Of a DNA stretch of 64,000 nucleotides, positions 1-8,803 are shown piece by piece. A program made the translations under genes and the position numbers. Source of the DNA: Lodderomyces elongisporus (Eukaryota > Ascomycota > Pichiomycetes > Serinales > Debaryomycetaceae); assembly GCF_030384665.1 (NCBI RefSeq), contig NC_083675.1, positions 1,050,001 through 1,114,000 on the forward strand, given 5' to 3'. The notes beneath the pieces are model-generated. The model did not search any database. It was given only the letters and a program-made list of their open reading frames with translations, and was not told the origin of the DNA. The first letter of the stretch is position 1; each line of letters opens with the position of its first letter.

Positions 1-88
1 TTTGTCTAATTCTTCTAATTCTTCTAAGTCTAAAATTTTTTAATAATTATTCTATTTCTAAATAATCTAATTCTAGTTCTGTATAGTC

Positions 89-2176
89 TTACTTTAAATG
101 GCCCTTGAAGTTTCCCTCCATGTAATCGATATGAACGAATGCTCTTTCCACCATAGGTAAACTTTCGATACTATACTGCAATGCCTCGGCAATATCATGA
201 CAGTCTTTAAATGTGAGGTTGAATTTGTCATTGGCAAACACCACATCAATTTCCACATTTAGGTTATCGCCGACATGGTACACTTTTAAAGCTGTAATTT
301 GTTTAATGGGCTCTGCAAAACGAAGCGCCATATATAGCACCACTTTATATTCCAATGGATCTGCAACAGCACCAGTGAGGTTGTTTATATGCTCAAATGC
401 AGTTTTGCCCCAATTGAATATTATATACACAGATAAGAGCAATGCGCCAAGAGGATCAAACCACCAAATATCCCATAGATGACCCAACCACGGCATTAAA
501 AGCGATACTGTGTTGAAAACAACATCGGTCATTGCATCTTGTGCCAAAGCTTGTACTGATGACGACTGGCTTTTTGAACACCATATCCAGCATCCAAGCT
601 TGGCCACAATGGTGATCCCCATGATGGCAACAGCATCCGGCCCGATAGTAGCGGCAACGCGTTGCTCAGGCGTACTAAAGAACAAACGCTTGAATGATTC
701 CTGTCCAACTTGGAAAAAGGAAATAATAATGATTATAGAGAAAATGAGCACCCCCAATGGTTCTAATCTTGACCTACCGACAGGATAAGAGTGCTCGACT
801 TTCCAATCGTTTTGAGATGCAAGTCTATTGACAATATAAATAATAAATGTCGAAAGGAAATCAAGGATCGAGTCAACTAATGAAGCAGCTACAGATAACG
901 AGCTGGTGAGCAAAGCAACAATAACTTTACCAATGAGCAAAACCACATTAATAAAAAAATTAACCAAAATGGCTTTCAAAACTTGTGCGCCATCCTCTTC
1001 ATGGTTGAACCCAAGAAACTTGCCACCATCATTATCAACATTACCAGGAACGTCATAAAATCTGGTGTATTTGGAGAGTGATGGTTCTTTGGGGCCCAGT
1101 TCCAAATCATCTGGAGATGTCATGTTTTCAATCATCTCTGCTCCCAAAACCGCACCAGCACCAGCACCAGCACCAGCACCAGCAACGTTGCCATTGCCAA
1201 TGCCATTCCCGTTGCCAGAAGTAGAGACAGGCCCATTTTGCCTGTGGTCGGTGCCATTAGGCTGATCTGCTGCTAAAGAAGTTTGCCTAGTTTTGGCCTT
1301 GGGGTTGTCAACACTGCCATTCTTACTCTTGATTTTCAATGTTTCGTCCATTTCCTCTATGTTATCCAAAGCCACTTTATTGGAACCATCATTGCTGTAA
1401 TTGCTCAACATGTTATAATGTATTTTCCCAGCATCCAAAAAATTGTCAATCTCCTGGTACTTTGTTATCAAAAAGTTTTGCTCCTCATAATATTTTCTTA
1501 TCGCTTTGTTTTTTATATTGTCAGTGTCATCGTTATACGAGGCATACCAATTGTAAAGAGGTTTCATGTTCCCAATTAATCGCGAGGGTCTCAAGTTGTT
1601 GACAATATCAATAATACTCATTCTTCGACGCTCGAAAAGCGCACTATCAGGAATGAATGAGCTTGTACTTGCATCTTGATGTGAAAAGAATGTGTGTGCT
1701 AATTGAGAAGTACTTTTGTTGGTGTTGATGAGTGAAGTTTCAAATGGAGACGCAGGATTAGTTACTGAGTGGTGACTCGATAAAAGTCGATGATACAATG
1801 GTCGTTCAGGACTAAGTTTTCCAAATTCGTTAACAGATAGAGAATATCGACGTTTGGGGCAACCGAATTCACCAAACTCTGTATAACCTGAGTTGGGTAA
1901 ATTGCTCAATGCATTACCTGACGGTGGTCGACGTAAATTGGTAGATCCGGGCGGCGCAATTGGTGGTGCAGATGGTGGACGTGGCGGGGAACTTGCGGCC
2001 ACAGATGTAAGGGATGACGATGAGTGTTTAGCATGGTGCAACAAATTAGTGGTTGAAGCAGAACCTTTATTGCTACGTTGTGGTGAATATCTTTGTATAT
2101 CGTTATGCAGCGAATCGTAGGATTCCTTGCCCGATGGGTTGAGCGGCAGTGTCTCTTTTGGGTCAACCTCAGACAT
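89..2176 (-). CDS. Cation diffusion facilitator (Mn/Fe-type CDF) metal transporter
   Basis: Predicted membrane antiporter exporting a divalent metal (Mn2+ or Fe2+ by family) from the cytosol into an organelle or out of the cell. The ATG at 2176 gives 695 aa; the open frame extends upstream only through a TTG and a hydrophobic stretch that looks like translated T-rich leader. Residues 1 to about 390 are Ser/Pro-rich and disordered, with an Ala-Gly dipeptide run from a CAGCAC repeat (about 1155-1190). The CDF membrane domain follows from about residue 405, with DSILD in TM2 (about residue 432) and DAMTD in TM5 (about residue 547), the paired DxxxD metal sites of Mn-type CDF proteins. A soluble C-terminal domain (NVEIDVVF ... 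HVDYMEG-like end) follows TM6. A short KYYEEQNFLI segment ahead of TM1 resembles the conserved pre-TM motif of plant and fungal Mn-CDFs. Metal and organelle are not decided by the sequence. Confidence 0.85.
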   Translation of the reverse strand: MSEVDPKETLPLNPSGKESYDSLHNDIQRYSPQRSNKGSASTTNLLHHAKHSSSSLTSVAASSPPRPPSAPPIAPPGSTNLRRPPSGNALSNLPNSGYTEFGEFGCPKRRYSLSVNEFGKLSPERPLYHRLLSSHHSVTNPASPFETSLINTNKSTSQLAHTFFSHQDASTSSFIPDSALFERRRMSIIDIVNNLRPSRLIGNMKPLYNWYASYNDDTDNIKNKAIRKYYEEQNFLITKYQEIDNFLDAGKIHYNMLSNYSNDGSNKVALDNIEEMDETLKIKSKNGSVDNPKAKTRQTSLAADQPNGTDHRQNGPVSTSGNGNGIGNGNVAGAGAGAGAGAVLGAEMIENMTSPDDLELGPKEPSLSKYTRFYDVPGNVDNDGGKFLGFNHEEDGAQVLKAILVNFFINVVLLIGKVIVALLTSSLSVAASLVDSILDFLSTFIIYIVNRLASQNDWKVEHSYPVGRSRLEPLGVLIFSIIIIISFFQVGQESFKRLFFSTPEQRVAATIGPDAVAIMGITIVAKLGCWIWCSKSQSSSVQALAQDAMTDVVFNTVSLLMPWLGHLWDIWWFDPLGALLLSVYIIFNWGKTAFEHINNLTGAVADPLEYKVVLYMALRFAEPIKQITALKVYHVGDNLNVEIDVVFANDKFNLTFKDCHDIAEALQYSIESLPMVERAFVHIDYMEGNFKGHLK

Positions 2177-2463
2177 GACAATTTTGGTATGCTTTAGAAA
2201 CAGATAAAAGAAGCAGCCCTTTTTGGCAAACCAATAAAATAAAATAAAAAGAAACAAGAAAGTAAATTTGAAAAGTGAATAATGAGAAGTAAAAAGTGAT
2301 AAGTGAATGGCAAATGAAGAAAAGAGAAAGAGCAATTTTTTGGAAGATGAAAGACGTTTATTTCAACTTTTGAGATGAAGATTCAAAGCTTTCTCTGTAT
2401 GGAATTTTTGATTATGCGCTGCGGTTAAGTTGTGTTGTATTGCTGTTGGACCTAATTTTATCT

Positions 2464-2494
2464 TTTGACACTGCTCAACAGAGGCAGTGTCAAA
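2464..2494. other. Perfect 11-bp inverted repeat (hairpin)
   Basis: TTTGACACTGC at 2464-2474 is repeated inverted as GCAGTGTCAAA at 2484-2494 around a 9-nt loop. It lies about 290 bp upstream of the CDF transporter start, in otherwise low-complexity DNA. It could be a regulatory palindrome, a hairpin RNA or a relic of a mobile-element end. No terminator-like T tract follows it directly. Confidence 0.6.
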
Positions 2495-2499
2495 CGTAA

Positions 2500-3600
2500 C
2501 GAGAGGGAACGTCGGGTTCTTTGTTTTACAAATCCACGGTTGGAAAATGAATGGGTGAATATTGTAGTCTCTGAATTTGAAAATTCTCAACTCTGTATGT
2601 TATTCCTAGTATCTTGAAGGTTTTTGCAACTTTTAACTAAACGCTTTCTCTTCTTCTTCATCTTCTTCTTCTTTCTCTTATTTACTCTTCTTTTTTTTTC
2701 TTTTTTGATTTACGATATTTCAAATTGTTTGTCAACTATAGGTATTTCCAAACTCAATTATAAGATCTATCTCTCGACATTTTAGATCTTAATTTTAATT
2801 TCCAAGCTTCTTTTTTTTATAAAGGAACACTTTTACATTTACACAGATTTGCAATCTCGAGAAAGAACGTCACAATAAATACCGTGAGAGTATGTATATG
2901 TGATTAAGTTGGAAACTTTGTCTACGATATGAGATTCTTACAAACTTCTTTGGAATACTCGTGTCAACAAACAGAGTTGTTGTTGAGTTTTTTTTTCCAA
3001 ACTACTCTTATTCAAATCAATATTCATCTGGGGAAAGACAAAAGTAATAAACACTTTTATGAACTTAATCAGCAGTATCGTACTCCAACCCCCCTACCCC
3101 ATAAACTATAGCATATTAAAATTTTCACATTGACCAGTTATAGATCTTCAGAACAAAACACAAGAATCGAGTAATATCAATCTACATCAAGAAAAAAGGA
3201 AAAAGGATCCGAACTTCAATTGAATAGACCATATTCTCTTCTCTTTCCGGCTTTTCGTTTTTTTTCGGGATAATGCCCTTCATCAAAAAAGGCAAATTAC
3301 TCGTAAAATTGTCCTAGTGGTGTGCTACCAAGTGACATCTGGCAAAAAAAAATTTCAACTTTTTTTTTTTCTTTCTTTCTTGAAACTCCATCGACTTTTA
3401 AGGAAAAAAAAAATTATTCAATTCTTGAAAATACATTTTTCACTCTTCTTTTCACCCTTTTTTTCTTCTTTTCTTTATCTTTCTACACTTTGTCTTAAGA
3501 AACAATCATTTCTCTTTTTTAGCCATTTGAACCTGTTTGATTCAATCAAGCTAGGATTGAATTGATCAACGACGGTTGATCAATACAGTTCTAATTTAAT
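2500..3600. other. Intergenic stretch, promoter and exon 1 region of snoRNA host
   Basis: No convincing protein gene. The stretch holds T-rich and CTT-rich tracts, and a 10-bp inverted repeat (ATTGATCAAC at 3561-3570, GTTGATCAAT at 3575-3584) shortly before the first 5' splice site of the snoRNA host transcript. A GTATGT at about 2889 could start another intron, but I found no matching branch point or snoRNA in it. Confidence 0.5.
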
Positions 3601-3713
3601 AGGTATGCTTTTTTTTTTTTTGAAAACAAGAATAAACCCTTACTCATCGGTTAGATAATTCTTTTGATTGGTCTATTTCATACTTGTTCATCCATTTTTT
3701 TCTATTTTTTACT

Positions 3714-3813
3714 TTGACCAAACATGATTAAATACAATGATATAACTTTTTAAACTGAGGATGTACATGCAGGACATATCGTTAAGGAATTCTTCGTTTA
3801 TGATTGTGGTCAA
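3714..3813 (+). ncRNA. SNR57: C/D box snoRNA, SNR57 homologue
   Basis: Predicted guide for 2'-O-methylation of 18S rRNA at the position equivalent to yeast G1572. The guide AGGAATTCTTCGTTT (3785-3799) is antisense to the conserved 18S stretch around CAACGAGGAATTCCT with one G-U pair. The fifth base upstream of the D box ATGA (3800-3803) is the C opposite that G, as the box D+5 rule requires. The C box is a variant ATGATTA (3724-3730). A 7-bp terminal stem TTGACCA / TGGTCAA (3714-3720 / 3807-3813) closes the RNA. CTGA at about 3755 may serve as D'. The rRNA sequence and the modification number are from memory. Confidence 0.75.
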
Positions 3814-4056
3814 GAAGAAAAGAAAGTGAATGAAATGAGATCAGATCAATTGAAATTGTTTGAGATGCTATGCTCAATTTTACCGATGAGGGAAAAAAGA
3901 GTTTTATAAAGAAGAAGAAGAAGAAAAAAAAAGTATAAACTAACATTATCAACTAGTATGTGATTATCCAATTTAAGGGCTGGTTAAGCTTTTCCTTTTT
4001 TTTAAGTTGTGTTTCCTACCGTTGTGTCGCTTTTATCTTTTCTTCTTTTCTTTCGA

Positions 4057-4147
4057 CCAAAATGATGAATATGTTCCTACATTTTTTTCTGTCCGGTGAA
4101 CCGTGATCCAATGGATAAACTAACATGCATCACCATCTGATTTTTGG
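4057..4147 (+). ncRNA. SNR55: C/D box snoRNA, SNR55 homologue
   Basis: Predicted guide for 2'-O-methylation of 18S rRNA at U1269 (yeast numbering, from memory). The C box ATGATGA is at 4062-4068 and the D box CTGA at 4137-4140, with a CCAAA / TTTGG terminal stem (4057-4061 / 4143-4147). The guide CATGCATCACCA (4124-4135) pairs with 18S TGGTGGTGCATG with a single G-U wobble. The fifth base before the D box (A4132) faces the U of GGUGGUGCAUGG. It sits between the SNR57- and SNR61-like RNAs, matching the composition and order I recall for the S. cerevisiae polycistron. Confidence 0.85.
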
Positions 4148-4435
4148 CTTACACAAGAAGGAAGAAAAGAAGAAGAAAAAAACAATAAGAGACATAAACG
4201 ATGATTGGAAACAAGAACGAACTTTTTTTCTGTTCAATTCAAGAATCCGGGATTACTAACAATATTTACTGAAGGGTATGTTTATTTCAAAGCTTAAACA
4301 ATTGAGCAAATGAAAATGGTAATGGTGATGACGCTAAAGCTGGTGTTGTTGTTGATGTTGTCATTCTCATTGCTGTTGTTCTTGCCGATGTTAATATTAT
4401 TGCTATTGTTTCTTTATTTCCTTCTTTCCAAAAAA

Positions 4436-4532
4436 AAATTGAATGATGAGAAACCAAAAATTCAGTTCTGCTTCTGAACCAAAATAATCTGAAGATAACT
4501 AATTTACCAAGCTTACTAATTCTGATTCTTTT
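4436..4532 (+). ncRNA. SNR61: C/D box snoRNA, SNR61 homologue
   Basis: Predicted guide for 2'-O-methylation of 25S rRNA at A1133 (yeast numbering, from memory). The C box ATGATGA is at 4443-4449. The guide CAGTTCTGCTT (4463-4473), 11 bases, is perfectly antisense to 25S AAGCAGAACTG and abuts CTGA at 4474-4477, acting as D'. The fifth base upstream pairs with the A of AAGCA. The terminal D box is probably CTGA at 4522-4525, closed by an imperfect A-rich/T-rich stem, so the outer ends are approximate. Confidence 0.75.
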
Positions 4533-4984
4533 TTTTTTAATAAAAATTAAATTTGGGGAAAAGACAATAATAGCAACTGTAACGACATTGAATCGAAAGA
4601 AAGGAATTTTTTTTTACTAACAGTCTTGATAGAATCAATAGAATCAATAGAATCAATAGAGAGAAGGGGCAGAGAGAAGAGAATAGTTTCTTTTAATACA
4701 ATTCTTATTCTCACTAATATCGACTTATTAGTATATGACCATTTAATAATAAAAAATTTCTATTCTTTATCATCATTTATTTTTTGTTTGTAGTGTTTAG
4801 TATTCTTACATTACTGATGTAGTTTACTTACTTTAAAATTCCATCTTGGGTTGTTGTTTCGTTTTGTTTTGTTTCTTTGGTGCTGTTGTTGTTGTTTTGT
4901 TTTGTTTTGTTTTGTTTTGTTTCGTTGTTGTTCTTGTTGTTGTTGCTGTTGTTGTTGTTGTTTTCCTTTCACTAAAACTTTGTC

Positions 4985-6157
4985 TCAAACATTGAAAATC
5001 ACCACTTTACCATCGATACCTGAGGTGGAGACTTTTCCAGGAGCGAAATTTCTTATACTGGCTATTGTATTTTGATGTATTGTGCTCAATGCTTTAGCGG
5101 ATTTACCGCTGCTTCCTGCACCCGGCTTGTTGACCCTTCCTTTCAAATCCATTTGCTTAAACATGTTTAATGCTTGGTGCGAGGATATCTCAGGACTATC
5201 TTCGTCTTCATCATCATCATTATCGCCATCGCGGTTTCTTGGTGTATCTTTTGTCAAGTCCTTTTGCTCTTCAATCTTGTAAGCCTCTTGCCAACTAGAC
5301 TCATTCCCCTTAAAGACAACCAAGTTGCAATTGAAACCACCCACAACAACAGAGTCGTCGGAGGTCCACACTATGGACTTGAACGGTAAATAATCCGTCT
5401 TGACATTCAAAATGGATCTAGGAGGCAACCCTTCACCATCGGGATAAACAACACCAATTGATGAATCGTGTGACACCCACGCCAAAGCATTTCCATCAGG
5501 ACTGAATTTCACTCCGTGAATCCATGCCAACGTCTCATTGGTAAAGTCGCCACAAAGAGTCTGAAATGGTAGTTTCGAACCCCACACACTTGGCTCGGGC
5601 TTAGCATCAATTCCCTTGATGTATCCACTAAACACACGCACATGACCATCGGTTGAGCCGCAGGCTAATAACACACCATTTGGATGCCAATCCAAAGTGG
5701 TGATAGTCGACTTGATTGGCTTTTTCAAATGCTTTGAGATCCACCAGTCATTTTCTTCCTCGTAGTAGCAAACAGCAATAATTCTATCACTGGATCCAAC
5801 AGCAAATTTCTGTCCGTCCGGTGACCAGCGACACACTGTGGCAGCTCTATTGATACGGAGAAGAACAAGTGTTGGTTTAAATTCGCCATCACGATATTCC
5901 CAAACTAAAGCATTTCTATCTTGAGAACAAGTAAGAATACGAGACCCGTCTGGTGAAATGTCAACTGAAGTCACCGTCTTGTCGTGGTCTCTAAGATTGG
6001 CAATAAGTTGAGGCTTAGAGTCAAGGTGGGATGGATTGATCTTGTAAACCTCAACTTCATTCTCCTTGGTCACCGCGAGAATTGTTCTATCTGGGGAAAA
6101 AACGTGGTCTTTGATGGGTAAATGACCCAATTGATAGATAGCTGGTACTTTCGACAT
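4985..6157 (-). CDS. ARC40: Arp2/3 complex 40 kDa WD-repeat subunit (ARPC1)
   Basis: Structural subunit of the Arp2/3 complex that nucleates branched actin filaments at endocytic actin patches. The 390-aa product is a WD40 propeller. The start LGHLPIKDHVFSPDRT is typical of the ARPC1 family, and repeat units such as VTSVDISPDGSRILTCSQD, VCRWSPDGQKFAVGSSD and TTLDWHPNGVLLACGSTD are clear. An acidic insert (DGDNDDDEDEDSPEI, about residues 310-325) sits in the loop before the last blade, which ends in STSGIDGKVVIFNV. Length fits the yeast protein (about 384 aa). The start is the only upstream ATG. A second Arp2/3 subunit, ARC15, lies 10.7 kb away. The 3' flank (4850-4985) is GTT/GTTTT-rich and non-coding. 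Confidence 0.95.
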   Translation of the reverse strand: MSKVPAIYQLGHLPIKDHVFSPDRTILAVTKENEVEVYKINPSHLDSKPQLIANLRDHDKTVTSVDISPDGSRILTCSQDRNALVWEYRDGEFKPTLVLLRINRAATVCRWSPDGQKFAVGSSDRIIAVCYYEEENDWWISKHLKKPIKSTITTLDWHPNGVLLACGSTDGHVRVFSGYIKGIDAKPEPSVWGSKLPFQTLCGDFTNETLAWIHGVKFSPDGNALAWVSHDSSIGVVYPDGEGLPPRSILNVKTDYLPFKSIVWTSDDSVVVGGFNCNLVVFKGNESSWQEAYKIEEQKDLTKDTPRNRDGDNDDDEDEDSPEISSHQALNMFKQMDLKGRVNKPGAGSSGKSAKALSTIHQNTIASIRNFAPGKVSTSGIDGKVVIFNV

Positions 6158-6799
6158 GTTGAGGGGGGGAAAAGGTGAGGCTCAGTGGAAAGGATCTTTC
6201 AAAACTTATTTGTATTTGTTTAGGAGGATCTCTCTACTAAACTCTATTGATTGGTTTACGCTTTAGAAAGTCGGTGTTGGTGGAGCTATCCTATAACTGC
6301 GATTCAAAAGAAAAGAAGAAAGTAAAAGGAGAAAAATAGAGAGAGAGAGAGAGAGAGAGAGAGTGATTTGTCGGCGCTTTATTTTTGTGCTGTCTCCTAT
6401 TTCTTCTCCTCCTCCTCCTCCTTCTTCTTCATCTTCTTTACACGCGGACTTTGTGCGGGTAACTGTGGGTAAGAGAGTGAAAATGTTTGTGTGTGATTGT
6501 ATGTGCGTAGCTGACAAAGTAGACACAGGAGAGTAAGAAATGAAGCTGCTCCAGTTTCAGTTTCAATCATTGCAAAAATAAATGGTGCCTTTCTTCTTTT
6601 TATAATAAAAAAAAAATTAATACTGTACATGCTATATTCTAGACCAAATTACATACTTATAACTCCATTTTTCATTTTTTTCCCTTTAAAATCTTTATTT
6701 CATCTTTTTTGCCTCTTTTTTGTAATAAACTCTTTTCTTTGTCTGTTCTTTTTCCTTCTAAAAAAAACAAAATAAATCAAAAAACAAAGACCAATTGGT
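6158..6799. repeat. Intergenic region with (AG)n microsatellite and CTT/CTC tract
   Basis: This is the upstream region of ARC40 and the 3' flank of the PER33-like gene. It contains an (AG)n run at about 6338-6363 and a pyrimidine tract of TCC/TTC units at about 6399-6438. Open frames crossing it are low-complexity translations of these repeats. No RNA gene is recognised. Confidence 0.6.
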
Positions 6800-7612
6800 T
6801 TACTCGTGGTGTTCTTGATATTGCTTTTGCTTCACAAATTCTCTAGTTTTGATCCAGTAATGTTGCACTTTGGGGTTCTGTATCTTCATTACCTCGCCAT
6901 CTAACCTATCAACAATAGCAACAAACAAGTTTCCAGTATCGGCATTGAACAAGATTCTCAACCAGTAAAAGATCAAAAACAATGTCAACTGGTACCCACT
7001 GGCATTTCTAAAAAACAACGTTCTCAAAATCAAATAAACTATAAGGACCAATTCGTCATAAGCTATAATTGAAGCCAAAAAGGGTGCTTGCTTTTCAACA
7101 GCTTTAATATTTTTAATTTTGGATATGTGGAGCAAACTAATTAAGAAATATGGAATAATCTTAAAAATTGATTTGAATGTAAAGCACCAGACAATAGACA
7201 AGATCATATATTGGAAGTTCTGATGGCTCAACAAGGTAGCCACTGGTGGAAGAAAATGCAACCCAAACTTGTGACTAAATGTTGCTGTTAATGCGGCAAA
7301 CGAACCCAAAAGTGCTAATCTGTACGAGATGGAGTTTATAAAGAATTTGTTTGGCAACCACAAGATTTGGAAAATAAAAGTAATGGTACCAAAGACCAAT
7401 GTTGTGACATGGCCAGCAAACCAAATTTTGTACTTGAGAGCATTAACGTTTGGTGGTGCTCGGACCAATTTCCTCTTGATCTTGTGAGGATGTTCATCGG
7501 GGGTCTTGTTTGTCGGGTTTGCTGGTTGTTGCTCGTGTGGACTAGAACCTTTCTGTTGCTCCTTCTTGGGGTCAATTGACCCATGTTGTTGAGTCTCGGT
7601 GGCGGTAGACAT
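6800..7612 (-). CDS. PER33: TMEM33 / Pom33-Per33 family ER and nuclear-envelope membrane protein
   Basis: Membrane protein of the ER and nuclear envelope; in yeast the family (Pom33, Per33) contributes to nuclear pore distribution. The 270-aa frame starts at the ATG at 7612 (MSTATETQQ); the upstream extension begins only with TTG. Residues 1-55 are hydrophilic and Lys/Pro/Gln-rich. Multiple hydrophobic segments follow (about 68-90, 100-120, 135-165, 190-230), with the family's NALKYKIWFAGH entry and IIPYFLISLLHISK segment. A positively charged C-terminus (KQKQYQEHHE) could bind membrane as an amphipathic helix. Fungi outside Saccharomyces usually have a single copy, so choosing PER33 over POM33 is conventional. 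Confidence 0.8.
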   Translation of the reverse strand: MSTATETQQHGSIDPKKEQQKGSSPHEQQPANPTNKTPDEHPHKIKRKLVRAPPNVNALKYKIWFAGHVTTLVFGTITFIFQILWLPNKFFINSISYRLALLGSFAALTATFSHKFGLHFLPPVATLLSHQNFQYMILSIVWCFTFKSIFKIIPYFLISLLHISKIKNIKAVEKQAPFLASIIAYDELVLIVYLILRTLFFRNASGYQLTLFLIFYWLRILFNADTGNLFVAIVDRLDGEVMKIQNPKVQHYWIKTREFVKQKQYQEHHE

Positions 7613-8152
7613 ACTCTCAATCAGCAATTACTGTACTAGTTGTGGGTCTGTCAAAAGATGAGTAGTGATTGTTTGTTTGTTTGTTTGTTTCTTTTTATCA
7701 GAATGTGTTAGTGTATAATGGTGATGTTTATAATTATCAGGAGCAATGAAACAAACTTAAAAAAAAAATATATTATAAAAAATAAAAATTTATAATCTGG
7801 AAAAAATGAAATTCCAGGTGCTTTGTGCAGGAACAAAGATCAAGTAACCAAACTATTACAGAAAACCAAAATAAAATAAATATATATATACCACAAACAA
7901 AAAAACAATAACAACAACAACAACAACAAGCAGAACAACAGGAGCGAAGGATAGATACTCTAAATACCAATTTGACCAACACGCCAAATATAAACCATAC
8001 AAAAAACATCGCTTGATTACATTTTTAAACATTCGATACTTGAATTGCAAAAAAAAAAAGAAAAAACAAAGAAGAAAAACAGAAGAAAAGAAGAAAAAGA
8101 AAGAGGTAGAAAGAACGTGAAAACAGTTGAATAAAAAGAATCTAAACAAAAG

Positions 8153-8638
8153 ATGCCACCAAGTACAGTTACAGAAAATTACCAACAAATTGATTACTCA
8201 CAAAATCCTAGCCTATCGCGTCTTGAAGCTTCGGTGCTAACGGAGTATCAGAATATAAATAAAAAGCTAATTAAAATAAATGCCGAATTAAAATCGCTAT
8301 CATCGACGGATGATCCAAACAATAAGAGCGGGATAATGACAAAAAACTTGAGAGAGTTGGAAATGAAACTTCCGCTCATATACACTCTTTTCAAGAGTTC
8401 TGTGTATGGTTTATATACTAGAGAAGATGACGCGAATGCCGAATTTGCAGAAGGAACCATTGAGGAGGCAGAAGAAGGAATTGGAAGTGAAGGTGAAGGA
8501 GTAGATGGACAAGATGGTCAAGGTGGACATGATCGGGAACATGAAAACAATAGTAACGAGTCTTTTGAAAAAGAAGGGAAAAACGCTAATGAACTACTGA
8601 GTATATCAGATGCCGAAGGACTTGACGGATTGTCATAA
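8153..8638 (+). CDS. DAD3: DASH/Dam1 complex subunit Dad3
   Basis: Subunit of the DASH (Dam1) ring complex that couples kinetochores to spindle microtubules. The 161-aa protein has a Dad3 core at residues about 22-90: LEASVLTEYQNINKKL, then LRELEMKLPLIYTLFKSSVY, which matches the Dad3 signature LREMEVKIGLVGTLLKGSVY. S. cerevisiae Dad3 is about 94 aa; here a 20-residue N-terminal extension and a roughly 65-residue Glu/Gly/Asp-rich tail are added. The start is the first ATG after an A-rich leader. It diverges from the PER33-like gene with about 540 bp between the two starts. Confidence 0.85.
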   Translation: MPPSTVTENYQQIDYSQNPSLSRLEASVLTEYQNINKKLIKINAELKSLSSTDDPNNKSGIMTKNLRELEMKLPLIYTLFKSSVYGLYTREDDANAEFAEGTIEEAEEGIGSEGEGVDGQDGQGGHDREHENNSNESFEKEGKNANELLSISDAEGLDGLS

Positions 8639-8803
8639 ATTGAAGATAAAGAAGAAAAAATAAGGAGTCAAATTATTTTTTTAAAAAAAAAAGTATAAGA
8701 CGAGCACTTTGTTTTTCTTTTTTCTTGATTTTCTGTTTTTTGTCTTCTGTCTTCTGTTTTTCTTTTGGAAAAGTACCATACTTAGCTTTTTATTCAATCA
8801 GTT

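Larger units (their letters stand above)
3603..4632 (+). ncRNA. Non-coding host transcript with three snoRNA-bearing introns
   Basis: The region has no plausible protein but holds yeast splice signals in order on the plus strand: GTATGC at 3603; AAACTAAC at about 3937-3944 with an AG at 3955-3956; GTATGT at 3956-3961; TTACTAAC at about 4252-4259 with an AG at about 4272-4273; GTATGT at about 4275; TACTAAC at 4615-4621 with TAG at 4630-4632. One C/D snoRNA lies between each pair of signals, which suggests release from spliced introns. The exons between introns would be only 0-2 nt if the strongest signals are used, so the true exon structure is uncertain. Three copies of AATCAATAG follow the last 3' splice site. 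Confidence 0.6.

Noticed and set aside
2889..3523. Additional snoRNA-host intron starting at GTATGT 2889
   Set aside because: No TACTAAC-type branch point and no C/D box pair found in the interval.
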